Source of the DNA: Anammoximicrobium sp032229885
Lineage (GTDB): Bacteria; Planctomycetota; Planctomycetia; Pirellulales; Pirellulaceae
Assembly (NCBI GenBank): GCA_032229885.1
Contig: JAVYAJ010000109.1
Span: 1 to 8,489, forward strand
DNA length: 8,489 nt
Reading direction: 5' to 3'
Shown here one piece after another: positions 1-6,594 of the stretch (position 1 is its first letter; each line of letters begins with the position of its first letter). The position numbers and the translations under genes were made by a program. The notes beneath the pieces were generated by a model that did no database searches, was not told the origin of the DNA, and worked only from the letters and a program-made list of their open reading frames with translations.

Positions 1-48
1 GGGGCGTTGCCCCAGGCTACGGTGATCGGAGGCCTTCGGCCAAACAGA
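1..48 (-). repeat. Short two-hairpin repeat (copy A-left), inverted REP-like unit
   Basis: This 48-bp unit is found again at 8442-8489 with one mismatch (t/g at position 26). It holds a GC hairpin (stem ggggc/gcccc at 1-13, probably cut by the window edge because the right-hand copy has an 8-bp stem), followed by agg and then CTAC at 17-20. After that comes a second hairpin, ggcc-ttc-ggcc, at 31-41. Read on the minus strand it has the order GGCC-GAA-GGCC, ~10 nt, GTAG, GC hairpin. This is the same order as the plus-strand element at 224-267, so the two are inverted relative to each other. No coding potential is apparent. Confidence 0.85.
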
Positions 49-95
49 TTCTTGGGTTGCGGGCACGGGCCCGCGTTAGAGTCTTAGTCCGTATC

Positions 96-116
96 ATGCG
101 CGCGCCGTGCGCGCAT
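96..116. repeat. GC-rich hairpin in the repeat module
   Basis: The arms atgcgcgc (96-103) and gcgcgcat (109-116) are perfectly complementary around a 5-nt loop gccgt. In the right-hand module the corresponding site has lost two bases but still forms a 6-bp hairpin in a shifted register (8163-8177). There is no U-tract after it, so it does not look like an intrinsic terminator. Confidence 0.7.
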
Positions 117-223
117 CTTGTACACCGTTCTGTACAGTATACTTTTGGGTTATTAGAACCTGACTTGGTTAGGTGGGGTTGGATGGGATGACTGTTGCGC
201 GCCACAGATGACAGAGGGCGTGT

Positions 224-267
224 TGGCCGAAGGCCATCATCAACGTAGCCTGGGGCAACGCCCCAGG
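224..267 (+). repeat. REP-like unit: GAA-loop hairpin + GTAG + GC hairpin
   Basis: The unit contains tggcc-gaa-ggcca (224-236), an 8-nt spacer, GTAG (245-248), and a perfect 8-bp stem cctggggc/gccccagg with loop aac (249-267). The GTAG tetranucleotide directly abuts the hairpin foot. That arrangement is characteristic of REP sequences recognised by RAYT transposases; the homology to REPs is inferred from architecture only. The equivalent in the right module is 8289-8332, and the inverted equivalents are at 1-48 and 8439-8489. Confidence 0.72.
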
Positions 268-288
268 AGTCCGAGATGATCGCAACCG

Positions 289-307
289 TGTTGGCCGAAG
301 GCCAACA
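289..307. repeat. Perfect 8-bp hairpin with GAA loop
   Basis: tgttggcc (289-296) pairs with ggccaaca (300-307) across the loop gaa. The identical 19-mer is at 8354-8372 in the other module. The same core, shortened to 5 bp, occurs at 224-236, and in the opposite orientation (loop ttc) at 337-349. Confidence 0.8.
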
Positions 308-336
308 TCAACGTGTCACCGCGGCCCGGGTGAATA

Positions 337-349
337 TGGCCTTCGGCCA
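337..349. repeat. Inverted-orientation GGCC hairpin (TTC loop)
   Basis: tggcc-ttc-ggcca, the opposite orientation of the GAA-loop hairpins at 224 and 289. It is conserved exactly at 8402-8414, with the same flanks (gaata before, aaaaga-like after). Confidence 0.75.
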
Positions 350-373
350 AAAGAGGCGCGCACGCGGCGCCAG

Positions 374-798
374 GCCTGCGCCAGACGAGCGCCGCCTGAA
401 GACGACATTATTGTCGACGTGTCATCGCGCCGCAAACTGACCGACGCGAGCCGCACGTAAAAAAGCACGGCTGCGCGCAGCGGGGGTGACATTCGGCCCA
501 CGGCGGGCACGGATCGGCCGCCTGGGTCCGACGCAAGAACGCAATCCAGCCTGGTCGGGCCCGGCGCGGCGTGGTACGCCCACGCGGCCAACGCCCGTTC
601 GGTTACGGATGGTCACGTTGAAACGAACAACGATTCGCAATTCAAGAAGATTCGCAGGTTAAGAAGAATAGATAGATTTTTTCGCTTGGCGCACGTGATG
701 TCGCGAAGCATAGTTGTCAGTGAGCTACGTAAAACTGAACAGAAGTGCGGCAGGAGGCCCAACACGGTAATCTTCGAAGAAAGTCTCTTGTGTCCGTC
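374..798. other. Gene-free stretch and cpaB leader; possible promoter in A+T-rich part
   Basis: There is no convincing gene between the repeat module and cpaB. Open frames on the minus strand run into the repeat, carry no recognisable family and look like high-GC shadows. A 12-bp palindrome lies at 470-481. From about 618 to 690 the composition becomes clearly richer in A and T than anywhere nearby (aagaaga repeated, a run of t at 677-682). That is where a promoter for the tad operon would be expected. I could not pick a convincing -10/-35 pair, so no exact promoter is called. Confidence 0.4.
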
Positions 799-804
799 GG
801 GAGG
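799..804 (+). promoter_or_regulatory. Ribosome binding site deciding the GTG start of cpaB
   Basis: gggagg at 799-804 ends 8 nt before gtg at 813, a strong Shine-Dalgarno match. No ATG in the same frame competes before the predicted membrane segment, so the GTG start is preferred. Confidence 0.75.
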
Positions 805-812
805 AACTGATC

Positions 813-2102
813 GTGTCGCGTTTAACGCCCGGAACAGTCATCGTAGGGGTCTTTGCCGTGCTCTTTGGGCTGATCGGCGCCTACGGCGTCCGCAAGTATT
901 TGCAGGGCGACGTGGCCAAGGCGCCCGAACCCCCGGCGCCGCGGCAGCAGGTCGTCCCCCTGGCCAGCATGGACATCGCCGCCGGTCGCGAGGTCGTATT
1001 GGGCGAGGTGGCCTTGTTGAACCTGACGCCGCAGCAGATCAGCAAGATGCAGGCTGACAACAAGCTGCCCAGTCAGTACATGGGTAACCCGCAACAGATC
1101 ATCGGCCGCACGCTCAAGCGGGCGAAGAAACAGGCCGATGCCTTCCTGCCGGATGATTTCTACCCCGAGGGCACCGGGCCGACCGTGGCCGAAAAGCTGG
1201 CGCCAGGTCTGCGAGCGGTGACGATCCCTGTCGAAGGGACCGGCGCGCTGGGCGGTTATGACGGTGTCGGATCCTATGTCGACATCGTGTTCCGCTCAAT
1301 CGCCGACGAGGCCGCGGGCATTCCCGAGACCACCGTGACCCTGCTCGAGGGCGTCCAGGTGTTGGCGATGGAATCGGTCGCCGCGCGAACGCCACCGGGC
1401 ACGAGCCTGGAAAACCGCGTGACGCTGGCGGTTACGGCAATGCAGGCCAACGCGCTGAAGATCGCCGAAGGCCGGGGGACGTTCTCGCTGTCGCTGCGCA
1501 ACGCCGAGGACGTCGAGATCGCCGGCGCATCGGCGCCCCAGACGCTGGATCGGCTGCTGAACGTGCCCGTTCGCGAGGACTACGTGACGGCCATCTATCG
1601 CGGCGGCAATGGCGCGGCCCAGTCGAACTCGTTCGCGGGGCCGACGCTCGTGTCGCAACCCGCGGTGGCGCTGCCCATCGCCGGCGTGCTGCAGATGCGG
1701 GCGGCCCAGCAGACAACCTCGGTCGAGCGTCCGGCGCCTCAGGCCAACGGCGCTGAGGACGCGGCGAGCGAACCGGCGGCACACGCCGCTCCGCCCGCCC
1801 CGGAAGCCGAATCGTCTCGACCGATCGAGACCTCTTCCCCGGCCAGCGGCCCGGATCCGGACAAGGCGGCGAACGCGGCCAGCGCCCAACCACCGGCCAC
1901 GACCGCAGTCAGTGCCCGTATTCCGGTCAGTGTTCAGGTACGTCAGGCGGCGCCGACGGCGAACGCCCAGGAGACGCTCGCGACAGGGGACGCTGAACCG
2001 GGCCAGAACGTGACTGCCACGCCGCCCGCGGACGATTCCGCTCGCGATTCGCGGCCGCGCAAGCTGCTGTCCGACATCGGACGACAGTATTGGGACAAAT
2101 AG
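813..2102 (+). CDS. cpaB: Flp pilus assembly protein CpaB/RcpC with long Ala/Pro-rich tail
   Basis: This 429-aa protein has a GTG start behind a good ribosome binding site. Residues about 8-26 form one hydrophobic segment with little before it, which suggests an inner-membrane anchor with the rest in the periplasm. Residues about 44-115 fit a SAF domain (VVPLASMDIAAGREV..., IIGRTLKR). Residues about 125-235 fit the RcpC/CpaB C-terminal region (LAPGLRAVTIPV, GYDGVGSYVDIV, LLEGVQVLAM, VTLAVT..QA..L..A). In the family, CpaB works with the secretin in the Flp (tight adherence) pilus. Residues about 300-365 are low-complexity Ala/Pro/Glu/Ser, followed by SARIPVSVQVRQAAP and a charged end, RKLLSDIGRQYWDK. 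The tail makes the protein longer than most family members I know (usually about 250-330 aa). It is the first gene of the apparent operon. The family call is firm; its exact partners cannot be judged here. Confidence 0.88.
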   Translation: MSRLTPGTVIVGVFAVLFGLIGAYGVRKYLQGDVAKAPEPPAPRQQVVPLASMDIAAGREVVLGEVALLNLTPQQISKMQADNKLPSQYMGNPQQIIGRTLKRAKKQADAFLPDDFYPEGTGPTVAEKLAPGLRAVTIPVEGTGALGGYDGVGSYVDIVFRSIADEAAGIPETTVTLLEGVQVLAMESVAARTPPGTSLENRVTLAVTAMQANALKIAEGRGTFSLSLRNAEDVEIAGASAPQTLDRLLNVPVREDYVTAIYRGGNGAAQSNSFAGPTLVSQPAVALPIAGVLQMRAAQQTTSVERPAPQANGAEDAASEPAAHAAPPAPEAESSRPIETSSPASGPDPDKAANAASAQPPATTAVSARIPVSVQVRQAAPTANAQETLATGDAEPGQNVTATPPADDSARDSRPRKLLSDIGRQYWDK

Positions 2103-2200
2103 TTGTTGGCGGGCCGCGTCCGCGGTCAAGGCCCCCTTGGGCGTCGTTCAGCGCCGGCGGAGACGCACGGAGACACCAGGTAAACCATACAGGACCGACC
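2103..2200 (+). other. Spacer between cpaB and tadA
   Basis: This 98-nt gap has no gene. It contains two small inverted repeats (ccgc-gtcc-gcgg at 2114-2125 and caagg-ccc-ccttg at 2127-2139), neither followed by a T-run. In many tad loci the secretin gene and cpaE/tadZ sit between cpaB and tadA; nothing resembling either is present. The tadA frame is open upstream to 2090, overlapping the end of cpaB, but that extension has no family resemblance. Confidence 0.6.
2191..2194 (+). promoter_or_regulatory. Ribosome binding site deciding the tadA start
   Basis: agga at 2191-2194 lies 6 nt before the ATG at 2201. It favours this start over the upstream in-frame ATG at 2090, which lies inside the end of cpaB and adds 37 residues unlike the family. 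A later in-frame ATG at 2228 is also possible. Confidence 0.6.
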
Positions 2201-3538
2201 ATGATTCGCGCAACCACGCCAGCCGCCATGCCAGCCTCGGGCGGCAACTGCACACGACCCGACCCGGACGAGCACGCGTTTCAGCAGCTCAAAGCCAGAA
2301 TCCACGAGGAACTGGTCGAATCGCTTGACCTATCGCTGGCGGGAAGCGTCGATCGCCAACGGTGGGGCGCCGAGGTGCGGAGCGTCGCGGACGATCTGTG
2401 TCGACGCCGGGCCGAGGCGTTGGACAGCAATGGCCGCGAGCGGTTGTTGGCCGAGTTGATGGACGAGGTTTTCGGGCTGGGACCGCTCGAAGCACTGATG
2501 GCCGATCCGGCGGTCAACGATATCCTGGTGAACAATGCCTACGAGGTGTACGTCGAGCGGCACGGGCGGCTCGAGCTGACGGACGTGATCTTCGCCGATG
2601 ACGAGCACGTGTTGCGCGTGATCCAGCGGGTCGTAGCGCGGATCGGGCGGCGGATCGACGAAGTCTGTCCGATGGTCGATGCGCGTCTGCCGGATGGTTC
2701 GCGGATCAATGCGATCGTGCCGCCGCTGGCGCTGCGCGGGCCGACGTTGTCCATCCGTCGGTTTGGCGAACGGCCGCTGGATCTGAACGACTTGATGGGC
2801 AACCATTCGATCCTGCCGGAAATGGTTCAGTTCTTATCGGCGGCGGTGGATGCGCGGCTGAGCTTTCTGATTGCCGGCGGCACCGGATCGGGCAAGACGA
2901 CCCTGCTGAACGCGCTGTCCGTCTGCTTCCCGCCGGGCGAGCGGATCATCACGATCGAGGATTCGGCCGAGTTGAAGCTGCAGCATTTGCACGTCGTCTC
3001 GCTGGAGACGCGGATCCCCAACACCGAGGGCGCGGGCGAAGTGACGCAGCGCGAGCTGGTTCGCAACTCGTTGCGGATGCGACCGGATCGGATCCTGGTC
3101 GGCGAAGTCCGCGGGGCCGAGGCGCTGGACATGCTGCAGGCCATGAATACCGGGCACGAAGGCTCGTTGACGACGATCCACGCCAACGACACCCGCGACG
3201 CGCTATCGCGGCTGGAGATGATGGTGGCGATGAGCGGGCTGGAAATTCCGGTCCACGTCGTGCGCGAGTACATCGCGGCCGGGATCAAGTTGGTCGTACA
3301 TCTGGCGCGGCTGAAGGGAGGCATTCGCCGCGTGATGCGGGTTTCGGAGATCGTCGGCGTGGCCAACGGCGACTATCGGCTCGAAGAAGTGTTCGGGTTC
3401 AACCAGCACGGGGTCGGCGACGACGGTGTGGCGATCGGACGATTCTATGCCACGGGGTACCGGCCGCAGTGTCTCGAACGAATCGCGGCCAGCGGCGTCA
3501 AGCTGTCAGATGAGCTGTTTGAGGCGAAGACGTACTGA
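2201..3538 (+). CDS. tadA: TadA/CpaF pilus assembly ATPase
   Basis: This 445-aa cytoplasmic ATPase of the type II/IV secretion superfamily (CpaF/TadA branch) is thought to power Flp pilus assembly through the membrane platform. Visible motifs, numbered from ATG 2201, are Walker A GGTGSGKT at 226-233, the Asp-box region TIEDSAELKL around 251-260, Walker B ILVGE at about 298-302, and the His-box TTIHAND with His327. The N-terminal part (FGLGPLEALMADPAVNDILVNN, DARLPDGSRINAIVPP, PTLSIRRF) is the typical N-terminal domain of CpaF ATPases. Length is normal for the family. The stop codon overlaps the tadB start by one base (TGATG), which suggests translational coupling. All key nucleotide-binding residues are present, so it should be active. 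Confidence is high for the family and moderate for the exact start. Confidence 0.95.
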   Translation: MIRATTPAAMPASGGNCTRPDPDEHAFQQLKARIHEELVESLDLSLAGSVDRQRWGAEVRSVADDLCRRRAEALDSNGRERLLAELMDEVFGLGPLEALMADPAVNDILVNNAYEVYVERHGRLELTDVIFADDEHVLRVIQRVVARIGRRIDEVCPMVDARLPDGSRINAIVPPLALRGPTLSIRRFGERPLDLNDLMGNHSILPEMVQFLSAAVDARLSFLIAGGTGSGKTTLLNALSVCFPPGERIITIEDSAELKLQHLHVVSLETRIPNTEGAGEVTQRELVRNSLRMRPDRILVGEVRGAEALDMLQAMNTGHEGSLTTIHANDTRDALSRLEMMVAMSGLEIPVHVVREYIAAGIKLVVHLARLKGGIRRVMRVSEIVGVANGDYRLEEVFGFNQHGVGDDGVAIGRFYATGYRPQCLERIAASGVKLSDELFEAKTY

Positions 3539-4470
3539 TGAATATTGTAGTCCTCTCCCTGGTGTGCTTTGCCTTCATCTCTGCGACGGTCGCCGTCGTG
3601 GGGTTGGCGGTGCGGGATCTATTTTTCGGTGGCGCCGCGGGCGCGATCGCCGGTGGCGCCGCCCCTCGCGTCGGCCGGCTGCCGTTGGCTCGCGATGCGC
3701 GGCCAGCGCAAGGCGTCGTGGACCGCATGGACCAGTCCATCGACCGATTGGTGGCCGAGAGCGGGATTCCAGCCAGCGGGTTGACGCTCACGCTGGTCGT
3801 GGTGCTGGTCGGCTTGGTCGCTGGCGGGGCCGTCTTCCTATGGACCGAGGACGTGGTGTCGGGCGTCATCGGGTTCGTCGTGGGGATGATGGTCCCGTTT
3901 CCGTACCTGTCGTTGCGGCGGGCTGCCCGAATCCGCGACGTCCAGTCGCAACTGGCCGATGCGTTGGATCTGATGTCCCGGGCGACACGGGCGGGCGAGA
4001 GCCTGGACCAGGCGATTTCCCTGGTGGGTGAACGATCGCCGGAGCCACTGGGCCTCGAATTCCGCCGCTGTGCGCGGCAACTCCAGGCGGGCCTGTCGGT
4101 CGGCGCGGCGATGCGAGCTCTGGTGTACCGACTGCCGGTGATGGATGTCCGCATCCTGGCCACGACGCTGACCGTGCACCGACAGACGGGTGGAAACCTG
4201 GCCACGACGCTCGAACGCATGGCGCAGGTGGTCCGCGATCGAATGGTCTACCGCCAACAGATTCGCTCGGTGACCGCGGCCGGTCGATTTTCCGCGATGT
4301 TGATCGCCACGGTCGGCCCGCTGTTGTTCCTGTATTTGTTCACCTTCCAGCGAGACTACGCCGGACGGCTGTTGGATCTGCCGTTGGGCAATTTGATGTT
4401 GGTGATTGCGGTGGTGCTCGAGCTGGTGGGCCTGGTCTGGATTTCGCGGTTGATTCGAGCGGAGTATTGA
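3538..4470 (+). CDS. tadB: TadB, type II secretion F-domain membrane platform protein
   Basis: This 310-aa integral inner-membrane protein starts at the ATG that overlaps the tadA stop; a purine-rich gaggcgaaga lies just upstream (3521-3530). Hydrophobic segments are at about 3-25, 82-101, 106-124, 251-270 and 284-304. The cytoplasmic T2SSF domain lies at about 131-250 (DALDLMSRATRAGESLDQAI, FRRCARQLQAGLSVGAAM, TTLTVHRQTGGNLATTLERM), with the TGGNL signature typical of the family. In tad systems TadB and TadC together are thought to form the platform that TadA drives. A Gly/Ala-rich segment at 31-43 follows the first helix. TadB rather than TadC is assigned from the T-x-GGNL motif and from gene order. 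Confidence 0.9.
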   Translation: MNIVVLSLVCFAFISATVAVVGLAVRDLFFGGAAGAIAGGAAPRVGRLPLARDARPAQGVVDRMDQSIDRLVAESGIPASGLTLTLVVVLVGLVAGGAVFLWTEDVVSGVIGFVVGMMVPFPYLSLRRAARIRDVQSQLADALDLMSRATRAGESLDQAISLVGERSPEPLGLEFRRCARQLQAGLSVGAAMRALVYRLPVMDVRILATTLTVHRQTGGNLATTLERMAQVVRDRMVYRQQIRSVTAAGRFSAMLIATVGPLLFLYLFTFQRDYAGRLLDLPLGNLMLVIAVVLELVGLVWISRLIRAEY

Positions 4471-4474
4471 GACG

Positions 4475-5494
4475 ATGCAAGAGATCACACTGCCGCTGGC
4501 CGTGTTCATGGTGCTGTCCTCGATCATCTGGCTGGTCGGGCGTGTGTTGCTGCGCCGCGTCGACGACGAGCCGATCGAAGAGGGACGCAGCCGCCAGGCG
4601 TTTGGGCCGTTGACGGGCCTGCTGGCCGCGCTGCTGCCGACGTCGAGCGTCGCCAAACAGATCCTGCAGCGCGAACTGCACCAGGCCGGCCGGTACGCGC
4701 CGCACGCGCTGAAGGATTATCTGTCGATTCGGAATGTCACGCTGTTCGCCTGGCTATTGCTCGTCGGGTTCACGGTCTTCGCGGTCTATGATCCGCAACA
4801 GGATCTGACGCTGATGATCGTGGTGGTCGGCATCCTGTTCGGGATGCTGATCTTCGCGATGCCGCGAATCATGTTGCAGTCCCAAGCGCGCCGTCGCGTG
4901 GGGCGAATTCAAGCGGGCTTGCCCGACGGGCTGGACATGCTGAACATGTGCATGACGGGCGGTTTGTCGCTGCAAACCGCCTTCGAACGCGTCGGAGGCG
5001 AGATCCGTTCGTCGCATCGCGATCTGGCGACCGAGTTCGACATCATTCGGCGGCATGCCGAGACGCATACGATGGAGCGTGCGCTGGATCTGTTCGCGGG
5101 CCGGATCGACACGCCCGAGATTCGGGCTCTAGCCGCCGTCACCTCGCAAGCCGTTCGGCTGGGCAGCAACGTCGGATCGGCGATGCAGCAGTACGCGGAC
5201 GGCATGCGGACCAACCAGCGTCAGCGGGCCGAGGAACGTGGCAACCGACGTTCAGTCGCGATGCTGTTCCCGGTGGCCTTGTGCTTGGCGCCTCCGGTGT
5301 ACATCCTACTGTTGGGGCCTGCCGTGCTCGAACTGCGCGACTTTGCCCTGCGCGAGAACCGCGCGGGTGGTGCGTTATCGCCCAATATCAGCATGCTGGA
5401 GCAAGGCTTGATGAGTCGCCGCCTGGGCCCCGCGACTCCGCCGTCGGCGCCTCGCGCGGACGGGTCCAGCCCAGGGCAGCCGGGCGCGCCCTAA
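4475..5494 (+). CDS. tadC: TadC, second type II secretion F-domain membrane protein
   Basis: This 339-aa inner-membrane protein begins 4 nt after tadB, so it is almost certainly in the same transcript. Hydrophobic segments are at about 8-26, 86-104, 111-130 and 262-283. The T2SSF domain spans about 143-262 (LPDGLDMLNMCMTGGLSLQTAF, LATEFDIIRRHAETHTMERAL, LAAVTSQAVRLGSNVGSAM). The GLSLQTA and RLGSNV..AM patterns are those of TadC-type proteins. The C-terminal ~50 residues after the last helix are Ala/Pro/Gly/Ser-rich and poorly conserved in appearance. It is the last gene of the operon in this window; tadD, which often follows in other loci, is absent and a convergent gene follows instead. Confidence 0.9.
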   Translation: MQEITLPLAVFMVLSSIIWLVGRVLLRRVDDEPIEEGRSRQAFGPLTGLLAALLPTSSVAKQILQRELHQAGRYAPHALKDYLSIRNVTLFAWLLLVGFTVFAVYDPQQDLTLMIVVVGILFGMLIFAMPRIMLQSQARRRVGRIQAGLPDGLDMLNMCMTGGLSLQTAFERVGGEIRSSHRDLATEFDIIRRHAETHTMERALDLFAGRIDTPEIRALAAVTSQAVRLGSNVGSAMQQYADGMRTNQRQRAEERGNRRSVAMLFPVALCLAPPVYILLLGPAVLELRDFALRENRAGGALSPNISMLEQGLMSRRLGPATPPSAPRADGSSPGQPGAP

Positions 5495-5712
5495 GGCGAC
5501 CACCGGCCGAAACGGGACGCAGCGGACGCGACGCAGCGCGTCCTTCGAGGGCGCCGCACTCGCCGGGCTCGGACGGTTCAGGCGCCGACCCCACGCTCGA
5601 CGCGGCGAGGCCGCACGGCAAGCTGGATATTGCGGGACGCGTCGCCCAACCGCCGCGCGTGTTGTTGCGGGGTGCTCGAGACTCGCGAACGTCCCGCGCA
5701 TCCCGCGATCTG
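5495..5712. other. Convergent intergenic region between tadC and sucD
   Basis: This 218-nt stretch has no gene; one long plus-strand open frame crosses it but is a high-GC shadow. Besides the hairpin at 5524-5543 there is a wider inverted repeat, gcgggacg (5632-5639) with cgtcccgc (5690-5697), 50 nt apart. Both operons must stop transcription here, so these are the natural terminator candidates, though none has a T-tract. Confidence 0.5.
5524..5543. terminator. Candidate hairpin terminator downstream of tadC
   Basis: A perfect 7-bp stem, ggacgcg/cgcgtcc, with a 6-nt loop lies 30 nt after the tadC stop. There is no following T-run, so intrinsic termination is uncertain. The location between convergent operons is the main support. 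Confidence 0.3.
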
Positions 5713-6594
5713 TCAACGGCCGCCCCCCCGCATAGCTCGCTGGACGGCGTGGCCCATCTCGGCAGGGCTGTCCGCCACTTCGATGCCGGCGTCGCGCAGA
5801 GCGGCGATCTTCTCGGCGGCGGTCCCTTTGCCTCCCGAGATGATCGCGCCGGCGTGTCCCATGCGTTTTCCCGGCGGGGCCGTGCGGCCCGCGATGAACG
5901 CCGCGACGGGCTTGGTGACGTGTTGTTTGATGAACGCAGCCGCCTCTTCTTCCGCCGAGCCGCCGATTTCGCCGATCATCAGAATCGCCTCGGTCTGCGG
6001 ATCCGCTTCATACAGCTTCAACAGGTCGATGAACGACGTGCCCACGATCGGATCGCCGCCCAGACCGACACAGGTGCTCTGCCCCAGGCCCAGGTTCGTG
6101 GTCTGCCAGACGGCTTCGTAGGTCAGCGTCCCGCTGCGGCTGATCACGCCCACGCAGCCGCGTTTGTGGATATACCCGGGCATGATGCCGATCTTGCATT
6201 CGTCCGATGTGATCAGGCCCGGACAATTCGGTCCGATCAGCGTCACGTTGCGCCGTTTGACGACATCATACACCTGGACCATGTCCAGCACGGGCACGCC
6301 CTCGGTAATGGCCACGATCAGCGAGATCCCGGCGTCGATCGCCTCGAGGATCGCATCGGCGGTGAACGCTGCCGGGACGAAGATCATGGTTGCATCGGCG
6401 CCCGTTTTCTGGACAGCCTCGCTGACCGTATCGAACACGGGAACTCCGGCGACCGTCTCGCCCGCCTTGCCCGGGGTCACGCCGCCGACCATCTGCGTGC
6501 CGTATTCCAAACAGCCGGTGGTGTGAAACGCCCCAGCCTTGCCGGTGATGCCCTGACACAGAACGCGCGTGTTTCGATTGACCAGAATGCTCAT
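5713..6594 (-). CDS. sucD: Succinyl-CoA synthetase alpha subunit (ADP/GDP-forming)
   Basis: This 293-aa protein is of normal length for SucD. Together with SucC it interconverts succinyl-CoA, ADP (or GDP) and phosphate with succinate, CoA and ATP (GTP) in the citric acid cycle, in the cytoplasm. The N-terminal CoA-binding domain shows GITGKAGAFHT (15-25), GGVTPGKAG (37-45) and GPNCPG (121-126). The C-terminal ligase domain carries GEIGGSAEEEAA (208-219) and the phosphorylated active-site histidine, His247, in GRTAPPGKRMGHAGA (237-251). It lies 92 nt downstream of sucC on the same strand, an ordinary sucC-sucD order. The Shine-Dalgarno before the ATG is weak (gagag, about 9 nt upstream). No key residues are missing. 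Confidence 0.97.
   Translation of the reverse strand: MSILVNRNTRVLCQGITGKAGAFHTTGCLEYGTQMVGGVTPGKAGETVAGVPVFDTVSEAVQKTGADATMIFVPAAFTADAILEAIDAGISLIVAITEGVPVLDMVQVYDVVKRRNVTLIGPNCPGLITSDECKIGIMPGYIHKRGCVGVISRSGTLTYEAVWQTTNLGLGQSTCVGLGGDPIVGTSFIDLLKLYEADPQTEAILMIGEIGGSAEEEAAAFIKQHVTKPVAAFIAGRTAPPGKRMGHAGAIISGGKGTAAEKIAALRDAGIEVADSPAEMGHAVQRAMRGGGR

Larger units (their letters stand above)
79..373. repeat. ~295-bp hairpin-rich repeat module, left copy
   Basis: This module aligns end to end with 8145-8437 in direct orientation. By eye, the first ~70 nt are about 83% identical and the last ~155 nt (from about 217) about 90%, while the middle (about 152-215) has diverged strongly. Conserved blocks are the start (gagtctta, tccgtatca), a GC hairpin (96-116), a cacttttag-like block, and then four hairpins at 224-236, 249-267, 289-307 and 337-349. 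It lies between the 48-bp unit and the leader of cpaB. Nothing indicates a protein; the small frames here differ between copies. A dispersed non-coding element is the simplest reading; the family was not identified by any search. Confidence 0.88.

Noticed and set aside
455..486. Minus-strand terminator-like palindrome followed by a T-run (the palindrome at 470-481, aaaaaa on the plus strand)
   Set aside because: The stem is only 4 bp once a loop is allowed, the T-run starts 5 nt away, and no minus-strand gene ends here.
316..591. A 91-codon minus-strand frame upstream of cpaB, ending inside the repeat
   Set aside because: There is no family resemblance or ribosome binding site, and its C-terminal part is simply translated repeat hairpin.
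1296..2129. A 277-codon minus-strand open frame opposite cpaB
   Set aside because: It is Arg/Gly-rich with no recognisable family, and cpaB on the other strand has clear domains, a ribosome binding site and operon context.
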